A stretch of 64,000 nt of DNA from Cupriavidus campinensis (GCF_905397395.1 NZ_CAJPVH010000007.1:1-64000); one strand, 5' to 3'; shown: positions 1 to 9,355, numbered from the stretch's first letter. Translations and numbers: made by a program. The notes: generated from the sequence alone by a model not told the origin.

Positions 1-876
1 GGCCGCCACGGCTTCGCGGGACGCCGGCGCCTCCGGCGCGGCGCCGCCGATGCGGCGCTCGCGCAGGTGCGCCTTGGCACGTTGCAGGCCAGCCGCGACG
101 GTGTCCGCGCGTTCCAGCGCCACGCCGGCGGCAAGCACGTCGCCGAGCACGAGGTGGCTGATGCGGGAGGTCATCGGCGTGTAGACCTCGCTGTCCTCCT
201 CGACGTCGGAGAACACGCAGACGTCGGCCAGCCGGGCCAGGGGCGAGCCGCTGTGGGTCAGCGCCAGCACGCTTGCGCCGCTGGCGCGGGCGAGCGTGGC
301 GGCGGTCAGCATGTCCCAGGTGCGGCCGCTGTTGGAGACCAGCACCGCCACGTCGCCAGGTTGCAGCAGTGCGGCGGACATGCTGAAGACGTGCGGATCG
401 GAGTAGGCCGTGGTGGGAATGCCGAGGCGGAAAAACTTGTGCTGGATGTCGAGCGCGACGATGCCCGAGTTGCCGCAGCCGTAGAACTCGATGCGGCGCG
501 CGCTGGCCAGTAGCCGGATGCCGTGCTCGATCTGGTCGGCCGACAGGGCGTTCCGGACGGCCATCAGCGTGGCGATGGTGCGGTCGAAGACCTTGCCGGC
601 GATGTCGGCGGGGCGGTCGTCGGCCTCCACGTCCTGGTGGACGAACGGCGTGCCACCGCCCAGGTTCTGGGCGAACTGGAGTTTGAACTCCTTGAAGCCG
701 TCGTAGCCCAGCGCGGCGCAGAAGCGGGCGATGGTCGGCTGCGAAACGCCGGCGCGTTCGGCCAGTTCGGGCATCGACAGGCGGATCACGCTGGCGCCGT
801 GGCGGGTGACGTAGTCAGCCAGGCGGCGTTCGGACGGACGGAGCGTGTCGTAGACGGCAAGGATTCGGTCGCGCAT
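1..876 (-). CDS. hexR: HexR/RpiR-family transcriptional regulator (C-terminus cut by window edge)
   Basis: Reading leftwards from ATG at 876, the frame stays open to base 1 (292 codons), so only the extreme C-terminus is missing. The N-terminal ~75 residues form an RpiR-type helix-turn-helix (MPELAERAGVSQPTIARFC, then LGYDGFKEFK). The rest is a SIS sugar-phosphate-binding domain, with the segments EFYGCGNSG and VLVSNSGRTWDML visible. HexR proteins repress central carbon genes and are released by 2-keto-3-deoxy-6-phosphogluconate. The gene is divergent from edd, the enzyme that makes that effector, and palindromes lie in the shared intergenic region. Family and fold are clear from sequence; the HexR role is inferred from this context. 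Confidence 0.9.
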   Translation of the reverse strand, partial: MRDRILAVYDTLRPSERRLADYVTRHGASVIRLSMPELAERAGVSQPTIARFCAALGYDGFKEFKLQFAQNLGGGTPFVHQDVEADDRPADIAGKVFDRTIATLMAVRNALSADQIEHGIRLLASARRIEFYGCGNSGIVALDIQHKFFRLGIPTTAYSDPHVFSMSAALLQPGDVAVLVSNSGRTWDMLTAATLARASGASVLALTHSGSPLARLADVCVFSDVEEDSEVYTPMTSRISHLVLGDVLAAGVALERADTVAAGLQRAKAHLRERRIGGAAPEAPASREAVAA

Positions 877-925
877 GGTGGTGCGGGTCTCGGCTGGCCA
901 TCGACGTGGCCATTCTGGATTGAAA

Positions 926-942
926 GTGTAGAGATTCTACAC
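926..942. promoter_or_regulatory. HexR-like operator, regulator-proximal
   Basis: This is a 17-base inverted repeat with perfect 7-base arms, GTGTAGA-GAT-TCTACAC, 50 bases upstream of the regulator start codon. It shares the TGTAGA/TCTACA arms and 3-base spacer with the site at 1068-1082. HexR sites in proteobacteria are described as TGTA...TACA palindromes, so autoregulation is a reasonable inference. Confidence 0.7.
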
Positions 943-1062
943 AAAATGAAGTGAGGATCGATCGGGAATCGGGGCTGTGCCACCTTAGGGCTTTCCCGTA
1001 TTTGCTTTGACAAAGCCATATTTCTGTCAGAAAGTGGCTTCCAGCAGGCTAAGGGCCAAGGC

Positions 1063-1082
1063 TATAATGTAGAAAATCTACA
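1063..1082 (+). promoter_or_regulatory. edd -10 box overlapped by second HexR-like operator
   Basis: TATAAT at 1063-1068 is a consensus -10 hexamer for edd; no good -35 is visible. The palindrome TGTAGA-AAA-TCTACA at 1068-1082 starts on the last base of that hexamer, so a bound repressor would block the promoter. It matches the arms of the site at 926-942. The placement supports repression of edd by the divergent HexR-like protein. Confidence 0.75.
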
Positions 1083-1123
1083 GATCAACGGGCGTTTTTT
1101 GCCCTGCGCTCCCCACGAGGAAC

Positions 1124-3019
1124 ATGTCCGCCATGACCCAATCCGTTCATGCCGAGGTGTCGGCCGTTACGCAACGCATTGTCGAGCGCAGCCGCGCGAG
1201 CCGCGCCGCCTATCTGGCGCGCTGCGAGCGCGCGCAGCGGGAACTCGGCCCGCTGCGCGGCATGTCGTGCGCGAATCTGGCGCACGGTTACGCCGCGCTG
1301 CCGGCTGACGACAAGCTCAAGCTGCGCGTCGAGCACGCGCCGAATCTCGGCATCGTTACCGCGTACAACGACATGCTGTCGGCCCACCAGCCCTACGAGC
1401 GGTATCCGAACGTGATTCGCGAGGCGGCGCGCGCGGTGGGTGGCGTGGCCCAGGTGGCCGGCGGCGTGCCGGCGATGTGCGACGGCATCACGCAGGGCAA
1501 TGCCGGCATGGAGCTGTCGCTGTTCTCGCGCGACGCCATTGCCATGGGTACGGTGGTCGCGCTCTCGCACAACACCTTCGATGCGGCGCTGATGCTCGGC
1601 GTGTGCGACAAGATCGTGCCGGGCCTGCTGATGGGGGCGCTGCAGTTCGGGCACCTGCCCATCGTCTTCGTGCCGGCCGGCCCGATGGCGACCGGCCTCT
1701 CGAACAAGGAAAAGGCGCGCGTGCGCCAGCTCTACGCCACCGGTCAGGTCGGCCGCGACGCCTTGCTGGAGGCCGAATGCGCCGCCTACCACAGCGCCGG
1801 CACCTGCACCTTCTACGGCACGGCCAACAGCAACCAGTTCCTGATGGAAATCATGGGCTTGCACGTGCCGGGCTCGGCCTTCGTGCACCCGGACAGCGGC
1901 CTGCGCGATGCGCTGACGGCGGCCGCGGCGCAGCGCGCGCTGGCGCTGATTGCGCGCGGCAACGCGTACACGCCGCTCGCCCAGATCGTGGACGAGCGCG
2001 CCATCGTCAACGCCATGGTCGGCCTGCTGGCCACGGGCGGCTCCACGAACCATACGATCCACCTCGTCGCCATGGCGCGTGCCGCTGGCATCGTCATCGA
2101 CTGGAATGACTTCGACCGCCTGTCGGCGGTCACGCCGCTGCTGGCGCGCGTCTATCCGAACGGCTCGGCCGATGTGAACCACTTCCACGCGGCCGGTGGC
2201 GTGGCCTATGTGATTGGCCAGCTGCTCGAGGCGGGGTTGCTGCACGAGGATGTGCAGACCGTGATGGGGCAAGGGCTGGCGCGCTACACCGAGGAGCCGG
2301 TGATGACTGACGGCACGCTGCGTTGGCGCGATGGTCCGGCCACCAGCGGCGATGCAGCCGTGCTGGCCCCGGCGTCGGCGCCGTTCTCGAAGGAGGGCGG
2401 GCTGCGCCTGATGGCCGGCAATCTCGGCCGGGGCGTGATCAAGGTGTCGGCCGTGGCCGACGAGCATCGGATCGTGGAGGCCCCGGCCCGCGTGTTCGAC
2501 TCCCAGGAGGCGCTGCAAGCCGCCTTCGAGGCCGACGAACTGAATCGCGACGTGGTGGCGGTAGTCCGCTTCCAGGGGCCGAATGCCAACGGCATGCCCG
2601 AGTTGCACCGCCTCACGCCGGCGCTCGGCGCGCTGCAGGATGCCGGCCACAAGGTGGCGCTGGTGACCGATGGCCGCATGTCGGGCGCGTCAGGCAAGGT
2701 GCCGGCAGTGATCCATGTGGGGCCGGAGGCGCTTGTCGGCGGACCGCTGGCGCGGGTGCGCGACGGCGACCGTATCCGCGTAGATGCCGTATCCGGCACA
2801 TTGACCCTGGTTGGCGATGCCGGCGTGCAGGCCGAATTCGCTGCGCGCATCCCGGCGACCGCGCCGGACGACGAGTTTGCGCGCTTCAGCATGGGGCGCG
2901 GCCTGTTCGGACTGTTCCGGCGCCATGCCCGGATCGCCGAGGAAGGCGGCAGTGCCCTGGACTTGTCCGAGGCCGACGCCGCGCCCGCTGTCCAAACGGC
3001 CAGCGCGGTCGCACAATAG
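1124..3019 (+). CDS. edd: Phosphogluconate dehydratase (Entner-Doudoroff)
   Basis: It converts 6-phosphogluconate to 2-keto-3-deoxy-6-phosphogluconate in the cytoplasm. The 631-residue protein belongs to the IlvD/Edd iron-sulfur dehydratases: MCDGITQG around Cys119, [10 protein letters not shown] around Cys161, [10 protein letters not shown] in the middle and [12 protein letters not shown] near the C-terminus. The length is slightly above the usual ~610. ATG at 1124 follows an AGG 5 bases upstream; a second in-frame ATG lies three codons later. Gluconokinase follows, so gluconate enters the pathway here, but no eda (KDPG aldolase) is present in the window. Confidence 0.95.
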   Translation: MSAMTQSVHAEVSAVTQRIVERSRASRAAYLARCERAQRELGPLRGMSCANLAHGYAALPADDKLKLRVEHAPNLGIVTAYNDMLSAHQPYERYPNVIREAARAVGGVAQVAGGVPAMCDGITQGNAGMELSLFSRDAIAMGTVVALSHNTFDAALMLGVCDKIVPGLLMGALQFGHLPIVFVPAGPMATGLSNKEKARVRQLYATGQVGRDALLEAECAAYHSAGTCTFYGTANSNQFLMEIMGLHVPGSAFVHPDSGLRDALTAAAAQRALALIARGNAYTPLAQIVDERAIVNAMVGLLATGGSTNHTIHLVAMARAAGIVIDWNDFDRLSAVTPLLARVYPNGSADVNHFHAAGGVAYVIGQLLEAGLLHEDVQTVMGQGLARYTEEPVMTDGTLRWRDGPATSGDAAVLAPASAPFSKEGGLRLMAGNLGRGVIKVSAVADEHRIVEAPARVFDSQEALQAAFEADELNRDVVAVVRFQGPNANGMPELHRLTPALGALQDAGHKVALVTDGRMSGASGKVPAVIHVGPEALVGGPLARVRDGDRIRVDAVSGTLTLVGDAGVQAEFAARIPATAPDDEFARFSMGRGLFGLFRRHARIAEEGGSALDLSEADAAPAVQTASAVAQ

Positions 3020-3047
3020 GCAAACGCTCACCTTGCCCTGCACGCAC

Positions 3048-3082
3048 TTAGTCGTCGTTTAATCGTCGTTTAGTCGTTTTAC
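3048..3082 (+). repeat. Short imperfect GTCGTTTA tandem repeat
   Basis: Between edd and gntK, the unit TCGTCGTTTA and its shorter form GTCGTTTT recur about three times in 35 bases (from TTAGTCGTCG to TTTTACGA). There is no clear hairpin and no known motif. It may only be a slipped-strand array. Confidence 0.5.
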
Positions 3083-3207
3083 GATTTTCAGCAATCGCCG
3101 CGGCCCGGTATCTCCATGCCGCGGTGCACCTTCGCGCCACGTTTTTCGCGCCCGAAGGCTACCGACAAGGATGGCCCGACCATCCGACCATGATCGACGG
3201 AGCAGAC

Positions 3208-3726
3208 ATGATCTATATCCTGATGGGCGTTTCCGGCAGCGGGAAAACCACGGTCGGCCAGCTGCTGGCCAGCCAGTTGCACTGCGGCTTCCACGATGCG
3301 GACGCCTTCCACAGCGAGGCCAACAAGGCCAAGATGCACAACGGCATTCCGCTGACCGACGAGGACCGCTGGCCCTGGCTGGCCGCGATGCGCGCCGCCA
3401 TCGACACCGCCCGGGCCGAGGGCCGCACCCACGTTTTCACCTGCTCGGCGCTGCGCCAGACCTACCGCGACCGCCTGACCCCGCCGGACGGCGGCGTGAC
3501 CTTCGTCTTCATGAAGGGCGACGCCGGCACCATCGGCAGCCGGCTGTCGGCGCGCACGGACCATTTCTTCAATCCGGCGCTGCTGCAAAGCCAGTTCGAT
3601 ACCCTCGAGGAGCCGCGCGACGCGCTGGTACTGGATATCCGCCGCACGCCCGAGGCACTGGTCCAGGACATTCTGGACAAGTGCCCGCCCGAGTCGGCCG
3701 CCTGCAGCGGGAAGCCCGCCGCCTGA
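3208..3726 (+). CDS. gntK: Gluconokinase, GntK type
   Basis: It phosphorylates gluconate to 6-phosphogluconate using ATP, feeding edd just upstream. The protein is 172 residues, normal for the family. A P-loop GVSGSGKTT lies at about residues 7-15 and DADAFHSEANKAKM follows, typical of GntK. I chose ATG 3208 because it is preceded by GGAG and puts the first beta strand (MIYILMGVSG) at the N-terminus; upstream ATGs at 3190 and 3124 would add unlike sequence. The 188-base gap to edd contains a short tandem repeat, so co-transcription is possible but not shown. Confidence 0.93.
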   Translation: MIYILMGVSGSGKTTVGQLLASQLHCGFHDADAFHSEANKAKMHNGIPLTDEDRWPWLAAMRAAIDTARAEGRTHVFTCSALRQTYRDRLTPPDGGVTFVFMKGDAGTIGSRLSARTDHFFNPALLQSQFDTLEEPRDALVLDIRRTPEALVQDILDKCPPESAACSGKPAA

Positions 3727-3982
3727 CTTGGGCTGACCGGAGCTGACCTGACACCGCCAGCCCAGCCTCGGGGCGCCGTGCCTTCGGCGGCGCCTGGCTG
3801 GCAAGCATCTTGCTAAACCGAATTCACGTGCCGGCGCGCGTGACCCTTGCGGGTTTTGCCGGCGCGGATATGCTGAAAGAGCCAACTCGACAAGGCATCG
3901 ACAAACGGGCGACCGGGGAGACGGCACGGCACGGTCAGTACGAGGCCGGCGCGGGCGCCCATTTCACGAAGGAGCGGCCATC

Positions 3983-5458
3983 ATGGCGGCGCGGTTTTTC
4001 GACGAGATGCTGGAAGGGCGGGAGGACGGCGTGGTGGCGGCCATCGAGGCCGGACAGACGCTGCCGTCCGGGGCGGTCAGGGCCCACTATCGCAATTTTG
4101 CGGACTGGATCGGGCGGCAGTCCGCATCGACAATGGACAACAAGCGCGCCGAGGCGGACCTGATCTTCCGGCGCGTGGGCATTACCTTTGCCGTCTACGG
4201 CGACAAGGACGAGTCGAACAGCGGCACCGAACGGACTATTCCGTTCGATGTGATTCCGCGCATCTTTCCGGCTAGCGAGTGGGCCACGCTAGAGCGCGGC
4301 CTGCGCCAGCGCGTGGCCGCGCTGAACCGGTTCATCCACGATATCTACCACGGCCAGGACATCATCCGCGCCGGTGTGATTCCGCCCGACCAGATCTACA
4401 ACAACGCGCAGTACCGGCCGGAGATGCTCGGCATCGACGTGCCGCGCGACATCTACGCCCACGTGGCCGGCATCGACGTGGTGCGCGCCGGCGAGGGCGA
4501 GTTCTACGTGCTGGAGGACAACCTCCGGGTGCCGTCCGGCGTCTCGTACATGCTTGAAAACCGCAAGATGATGATGCGGTTGTTCCCGGAGCTGTTCGCG
4601 CGCAACCGGGTGGCGCCGGTGGCGCACTATCCCGACCTGCTGCTGGACATGCTGCGCAGCGTGTCGCCCCAGAACATCGCCGATCCCACCGTGGTCGTGC
4701 TCACGCCGGGCATGTACAACTCGGCGTATTTCGAACATGCGTTCCTGGCCCAGCAGATGGGTGTGGAACTGGTGGAGGGCAGCGACCTGTTCGTCGAGGA
4801 CGAGCACCTCTACATGCGCACCACGCAGGGGCCGCAGCGCATCGACGTGATCTACCGCCGCGTGGATGACGACTTCCTTGATCCCCTCGCATTTCGTCCA
4901 GATTCGGCGCTCGGTGCGGCCGGGCTGCTGTCGGTCTACCGGGCCGGCAATGTGACGATCAGCAACGCCATTGGCACGGGCGTGGCCGACGACAAGTCGA
5001 TCTACCCCTACGTGCCGGACATGATCCGCTTCTACCTGGGCGAGGAGGCCATCCTCAACAACGTGCCGACCTATATGTGCCGGCGCCCGGACGATCTCCA
5101 GTTCGTGCTCGACCATATGGCCGACCTCGTGGTCAAGGAGACCCACGGCGCGGGCGGCTACGGCATGCTGGTCGGCCCGGCGGCCACGCGTGCCGAGATC
5201 GACCAGTTCCGCGAGGTGGTGAAGTCGCGTCCCGAGCAGTACATCGCCCAGCCGACGCTGGCGCTGTCCACCTGCCCGACCTATGTGGAGTCGGGCATCG
5301 CGCCGCGCCATATCGACCTGCGGCCGTTCGTGCTGTCGGGCAAGGAGGTGCGCATGGTGCCGGGCGGGCTGACCCGCGTGGCGCTGCGCGAAGGGTCGCT
5401 GGTGGTCAACTCCTCGCAGGGGGGCGGCACCAAGGACACCTGGGTGCTGGAGCGCTGA
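3983..5458 (+). CDS. Circularly permuted ATP-grasp type 2 protein (DUF404/DUF407)
   Basis: A 491-residue predicted peptide-bond-forming ligase. It has the features of the permuted ATP-grasp family: FAVYGDKDESNSGTERTIPFD, the FYVLEDNLRVPSGVSYMLENR block around residues 170-195, VVKETHGAGGYGMLVGP around residue 385, and EVRMVPGGLTRVAL near the end. AAGGAG sits 8 bases before the ATG. It heads a run ATP-grasp, alpha-E, transglutaminase, Anbu, and comparative genomics has linked these families to an amide-ligation system with unknown substrate. Family membership is clear; the reaction is unproven here. Confidence 0.92.
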   Translation: MAARFFDEMLEGREDGVVAAIEAGQTLPSGAVRAHYRNFADWIGRQSASTMDNKRAEADLIFRRVGITFAVYGDKDESNSGTERTIPFDVIPRIFPASEWATLERGLRQRVAALNRFIHDIYHGQDIIRAGVIPPDQIYNNAQYRPEMLGIDVPRDIYAHVAGIDVVRAGEGEFYVLEDNLRVPSGVSYMLENRKMMMRLFPELFARNRVAPVAHYPDLLLDMLRSVSPQNIADPTVVVLTPGMYNSAYFEHAFLAQQMGVELVEGSDLFVEDEHLYMRTTQGPQRIDVIYRRVDDDFLDPLAFRPDSALGAAGLLSVYRAGNVTISNAIGTGVADDKSIYPYVPDMIRFYLGEEAILNNVPTYMCRRPDDLQFVLDHMADLVVKETHGAGGYGMLVGPAATRAEIDQFREVVKSRPEQYIAQPTLALSTCPTYVESGIAPRHIDLRPFVLSGKEVRMVPGGLTRVALREGSLVVNSSQGGGTKDTWVLER

Positions 5459-5493
5459 GCCATGGAATACGCCGATCGCCGGGAGAACCCATC

Positions 5494-6567
5494 ATGTTGA
5501 GCCGCACCGCCGACCATCTGTTCTGGATGTCCCGCTATACCGAGCGCGCCGAGAACACCGCGCGCATGCTCGACGTCAACTACCAGACTTCGCTGCTGCC
5601 GCAGTCCGCCGAAGTGGCCGAGCAGGGCTGGTGGGCGATGCTCGATATTTCCGAGCTGACCAACGCCTTCGACCACAAGTACGGCCTGCTGCACCGGGAC
5701 GACGTGATCGACTTCATGGTCCGCGACATGACCAATCCGTCGTCGATCATGAGCTGCCTGCGCGCGGCGCGCGAAAACGCCCGCGCGGTGCGCGGCTCGC
5801 TGACCACGGAGGTCTGGGAGACGCTGAACACCACCTGGCTGGACGTGCAGCGCATGATCGCCGATGGCGAACTGCGCGACGACCCGTCCCGCTTCTTCGA
5901 GTGGGTCAAGTTCCGCTCGCACCTGGCGCGCGGCGTGCAGTTCGGCACCATGCTCAAGGACGATGCCTTCCACTTCATGCGGCTCGGCACGTTCCTGGAG
6001 CGGGCCGACAACACCGCGCGGATCCTCGACGTCAAGTTCCAGGCGTCCGGCCGGCGCGACGAGGACGACCTTGCCTTCCAGGGCGGCCAATTGCAGAGTC
6101 AGAATCAGGGCGGGGGCTCCCAGAGCCAGTCCCAATCCCAATCCCAGGACGGCGGCGGGCAGTCCCAGAGCCAGTTGCAGAACGACGACCTGAATCGCGA
6201 GCAGAACGATTTCTATCACTGGGCGGCCGTGCTGCGCTCGGTGTCCGGCTTCGAGGTGTATCGCAAGATCTATCGCGCCGTGATCACGCCGCAACGCGTG
6301 GCGGAGCTGTTGATCTTGCGGCCGGACATGCCGCGCTCGCTGGTCTCGAGCATGGACGAGGTGGTCGCGATTCTCGCGCTGGTGGCCAACCAGCAGTCGT
6401 CGGAGACGGAGCGGCAGGCTGGTAAACTCCACGCCGACCTGAAATACGCGCGCATCGACGACATCTTCGCCGTTGGCCTGCACGCCTACCTGACCAGCTT
6501 CCTGGAGCGCATTGGCGATCTCGGCAACGGCATCAGCCGGGACTTCCTCGTCCCGCTGGCTGCCTGA
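5494..6567 (+). CDS. Alpha-E domain protein (DUF403) with a Gln/Ser-rich insertion
   Basis: A 357-residue, all-helical alpha-E protein that starts with the typical MLSRTADHLFWMSRYTERAE. Alpha-E proteins almost always sit beside permuted ATP-grasp ligases, as here, 35 bases downstream. GGGAG lies 8 bases before ATG 5494. Residues 196-230 are a low-complexity stretch rich in Gln, Ser and Gly, written by repeats of CAATCC/CAGTCC. It separates the helical core (to about 190) from the C-terminal helices starting at NDDLNREQNDFYHW. No catalytic residues are recognised in the family; a partner or scaffold role is inferred. Confidence 0.92.
   Translation: MLSRTADHLFWMSRYTERAENTARMLDVNYQTSLLPQSAEVAEQGWWAMLDISELTNAFDHKYGLLHRDDVIDFMVRDMTNPSSIMSCLRAARENARAVRGSLTTEVWETLNTTWLDVQRMIADGELRDDPSRFFEWVKFRSHLARGVQFGTMLKDDAFHFMRLGTFLERADNTARILDVKFQASGRRDEDDLAFQGGQLQSQNQGGGSQSQSQSQSQDGGGQSQSQLQNDDLNREQNDFYHWAAVLRSVSGFEVYRKIYRAVITPQRVAELLILRPDMPRSLVSSMDEVVAILALVANQQSSETERQAGKLHADLKYARIDDIFAVGLHAYLTSFLERIGDLGNGISRDFLVPLAA
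6080..6190 (+). repeat. CARTCC-type hexamer repeats within the alpha-E gene
   Basis: Runs of CAATCC, CAGTCC and CAGAGC triplet pairs encode alternating Gln-Ser with Gly spacers (residues 196-230 of the alpha-E protein). The array stays in frame and looks like a length-variable linker. Confidence 0.6.
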
Positions 6568-6648
6568 CGAGGTGCCGGGCTCGCCACACCGTTGCCGGAT
6601 CGGGCGGGTGGCGGGCCGGGCACCGGTCGCCGCGGCGCGTGCCCTATC

Positions 6649-7515
6649 GTGAAATACAAGATCCACCACAAGACGGTCTACCGTTACACCGAGCCGGTGC
6701 GCCGCAGCGTGCACGAACTGCGGCTTGTGCCGCGTACGGGGCCGCTTCAGTCCGTGCAGGACTGGACCCTGACTGCACCGGGCAACCTGTCCGAGGCCCG
6801 CGACGGCTTTGGCAACATCGTCCATAACTTCACGCTGTCCGGCCCCGCCCAGACGATTTCGATCACGGCGACTGGCGAAGTGGAGGTGATGATTTCGCCT
6901 CTTGATGAGGCGGAGTCGCCCGGCCACCATGGCTTCCACGACCTGCCGGATGCCGGCGAGTCGCGCGTATCGCCGCTGTACTTTGCGGCCGCCACGCCGC
7001 TCACGCAGGCCCCGGCCGCGCTGCGCGCGTTCGCCGCGCCGTTCCTGGCCGCCGGCCACGACGTGCCGGCGCTGCTGGCGCTGGCCGATGGCATTGCGGA
7101 CCGCGTGCGCTACAGCGCCAACACCACCCACGTCGGCACCAGCGCCGCCGATGCCTTCGCGCTCGGCAGCGGCGTCTGCCAGGACCAGGCGCAGGTGATG
7201 GTGGCCGCGTGCCGCGCCTTCGGCATTCCGGCACGCTATGTCAGTGGTTACTTCTATGACCCGGCTGCAACCTCGATGGCCAGCCACGCCTGGGCCGATG
7301 TCTGCCTGGACGCCGCCAGCGCGCTCTGGTGCAGCATAGACGTGACGCACCGGTGCCTCACCGATGGCCGCCACGTACGCCTTGCCGTGGGGCGCGACTA
7401 CGCCTCCGCTGCACCAATTCGGGGCATTCTGGAGGGCGGGACTGGCGAGACAATGGAAGTCGAGATCGCCATCACGCCCATTCCGCCCATGGCGCCGGTG
7501 CCGGCTGCCGACTGA
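6649..7515 (+). CDS. Transglutaminase-like cysteine protease, Anbu-cluster type
   Basis: A 288-residue protein with an N-terminal bacterial transglutaminase domain (YKIHHKTVYRYTEPVRRSVHELRLVPR) and a papain-like catalytic core. The probable triad is Cys177 in GSGVCQDQAQ, His213 in SHAWADV and Asp231 in WCSIDVTH. I took GTG 6649 as start because homologues begin at this beta strand; an ATG at 6592 would add an unlike Gly/Arg-rich leader. No strong ribosome site is visible. It follows the alpha-E gene by 81 bases. In this gene set it is thought to cleave or trim peptide-like products; the substrate is unknown. Confidence 0.88.
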   Translation: MKYKIHHKTVYRYTEPVRRSVHELRLVPRTGPLQSVQDWTLTAPGNLSEARDGFGNIVHNFTLSGPAQTISITATGEVEVMISPLDEAESPGHHGFHDLPDAGESRVSPLYFAAATPLTQAPAALRAFAAPFLAAGHDVPALLALADGIADRVRYSANTTHVGTSAADAFALGSGVCQDQAQVMVAACRAFGIPARYVSGYFYDPAATSMASHAWADVCLDAASALWCSIDVTHRCLTDGRHVRLAVGRDYASAAPIRGILEGGTGETMEVEIAITPIPPMAPVPAAD

Positions 7516-7666
7516 CCTTCCCGCGCCGCGCGCCGGCCAATCAGACGGCCGTTCCAGATGGCCGATGCCACCCGAGGCGGCTCGCGTCGCGCCGGGGCGC
7601 TAGAATGCAAGCTTGCCCTGAGCGCGCCGCCGAACCGGCGCGCGGCCCAAAACCAACAAGATTCCC

Positions 7667-8470
7667 ATGACGTACTGTGTAGCCATGCGGCTGGATGCCG
7701 GCCTGGTATTCCTGTCGGATTCCCGTACCAACGCCGGCGTGGACGCCATTTCCACGGCCCGCAAGATGACCGTGTTCGAAGAGCCGGGCGACCGCGTGAT
7801 GGTGATGATGACCGCCGGCAACCTCGCCATCAGCCAGTCCGTGCGCCAGTGCCTGGCCGAGGGCCGCGACGAGAAGCGCTCGCTCTGGACCGCGCGGGAC
7901 ATGTTCGAGGCCGCCACCATCGTCGGCGACGCCGTGCGCGCCGTGCACAAGCGCGACGCCCATGCGCTGCGCGATGCCGGCATCGAATTTAACGTGAGTC
8001 TGGTCTTCGGTGGCCAGATCCGTGGCGAGCGGCCGCGGCTGTTCAATATCTATGCGGCCGGCAACTTCGTCGAATCGACACCGGAAAACTGCTATTTCCA
8101 GATTGGCGAGGCCAAGTACGGCAAGCCGATCATCGACCGCGTGGTGTCGCCGTCGCTGCCGCTGGGCGAGGCCGCCAAGTGCGCGCTGATTTCGATGGAT
8201 TCCACGCTGAAATCGAATATCTCCGTGGGCCTGCCGCTGGACCTGCTGGTCTATGAGGCCGATGCGCTGCGCGTGACCCGCTTTGTCAATATCGACGAAC
8301 GCAACGCCTACTTCCGCATGATCCGCGACACCTGGGGCCACCGCCTGCGCCAGGTGTTTGGCGAGATCTGCAACCCCGAGTGGGATGCGGCGGAGCCGGC
8401 GGAATTCCCGCTCGCGCGCGATGAGGCGGACCGCTGGGGCCAGCCCGTGCGGGCCCGCCGCGAACACTGA
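7667..8470 (+). CDS. Anbu: proteasome-type Ntn-hydrolase subunit
   Basis: This is a 267-residue ancestral beta-subunit homologue of the 20S proteasome and HslV. The N-terminus reads M-TYCVAMRLDAGLVFLSDSRTNAG, so Thr2 becomes the N-terminal nucleophile after Met removal. The DSRTNAG segment and the NISVGLPLDLLVY region are typical of Anbu. A TAGAAT hexamer about 65 bases upstream may give it its own promoter. It ends the ATP-grasp, alpha-E, transglutaminase run. Known Anbu proteins form open helical assemblies; their substrates are unclear. Identification is firm, function open. Confidence 0.92.
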   Translation: MTYCVAMRLDAGLVFLSDSRTNAGVDAISTARKMTVFEEPGDRVMVMMTAGNLAISQSVRQCLAEGRDEKRSLWTARDMFEAATIVGDAVRAVHKRDAHALRDAGIEFNVSLVFGGQIRGERPRLFNIYAAGNFVESTPENCYFQIGEAKYGKPIIDRVVSPSLPLGEAAKCALISMDSTLKSNISVGLPLDLLVYEADALRVTRFVNIDERNAYFRMIRDTWGHRLRQVFGEICNPEWDAAEPAEFPLARDEADRWGQPVRARREH

Positions 8471-8536
8471 TCTCCCCCATTGATCGCCCCCCACTGATCG
8501 CCGCTTCCCCGGCATTCCGACCTCCCAAGACGCCGC

Positions 8537-9355
8537 ATGCGCGACATCCTGCTGTTTTCGCACGCCAACGGCTTTCCGGTGCGCACGTATCGCAAGCTGT
8601 TCAGCGCACTGGAAGACGAATTCGATATCCGCGCCGTGGAGCGCTACGGCCATGACCCGAAGTACCCGGTCACGCGCGAGTGGCCCCATCTGGTGGAGGA
8701 ATTGCTAGACGAACTGGACCGCGCCACGCGTGACGGCACCGAGCGCCCGGTGTGGCTGGTCGGCCATTCGCTGGGCGGCTTCCTGTCCCTGATGGCCTCG
8801 CTGCGCCGGCCTGCCCGGGTGCGCGGGGTGGTCATGCTCGACTCGCCGGTGATTGCCGGCTGGCGCGCCGGGCTGCTGCGGTTCTCGCAGATATTCGGTC
8901 TCGACGAGAAGCCGGGCCCGGCGGCCGTGACGAAGAACCGCCGCACCCACTGGCCGGACGCCGAGGCGGTGCGCCATCACTTCCTCTCCAAGAAGAATTT
9001 CGCCATTTGGGATCCAGAGGTCCTGAGCGACTACGCCGAGCACGGCACCGAGCCGACCGGCCGCGCCGGCGAGCGGCGGCTGCGCTTCGATCGCGAGGTG
9101 GAATACAAGATCTACCGGACCCTGCCAACCAGCCTGGGCCGCAAGGTGTCCCGGGGCGCGCCGGTGCCGGTGGGCTTCGTCGCCGGCACGCGCTCGCGCG
9201 AGGTACGCCAGTGCGGGCTGGGCGCCACGCGCCGGCTGGTGGGCGAGCACTTGCGCTTTATCGAGGGCGGCCATCTCTATCCGATGGAAAAGCCCCTCGA
9301 AACCGCTGCGCTGGTGCGTGACCTGATCGGCAAGATCCGGCAGGAATCGCGCTAG
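8537..9355 (+). CDS. Alpha/beta hydrolase
   Basis: A 272-residue alpha/beta-hydrolase fold enzyme. The oxyanion region is HANGFP near residue 9, the nucleophile elbow is GHSLGG (Ser near residue 76), and a candidate catalytic His is in EGGHLYPME near the C-terminus. It lies 66 bases after the Anbu gene in the same direction and may be read through from it, but there is no strong ribosome site. The substrate cannot be told from sequence; esterase or lipase-like activity is the default. Confidence 0.85.
   Translation: MRDILLFSHANGFPVRTYRKLFSALEDEFDIRAVERYGHDPKYPVTREWPHLVEELLDELDRATRDGTERPVWLVGHSLGGFLSLMASLRRPARVRGVVMLDSPVIAGWRAGLLRFSQIFGLDEKPGPAAVTKNRRTHWPDAEAVRHHFLSKKNFAIWDPEVLSDYAEHGTEPTGRAGERRLRFDREVEYKIYRTLPTSLGRKVSRGAPVPVGFVAGTRSREVRQCGLGATRRLVGEHLRFIEGGHLYPMEKPLETAALVRDLIGKIRQESR

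Noticed and set aside
1085..2650. 521-residue open frame antisense to edd
   Set aside because: A shadow created by high GC; His/Arg-rich, no domain, and fully opposite a certain gene.
3772..3796. GGCGCCG/CGGCGCC hairpin after gntK as a terminator
   Set aside because: No T tract follows and the loop is long; not convincing as an intrinsic terminator.
5281..7374. 697-residue open frame opposite the ATP-grasp, alpha-E and transglutaminase genes
   Set aside because: It is antisense to three recognised genes and has the composition typical of GC-rich reverse frames.
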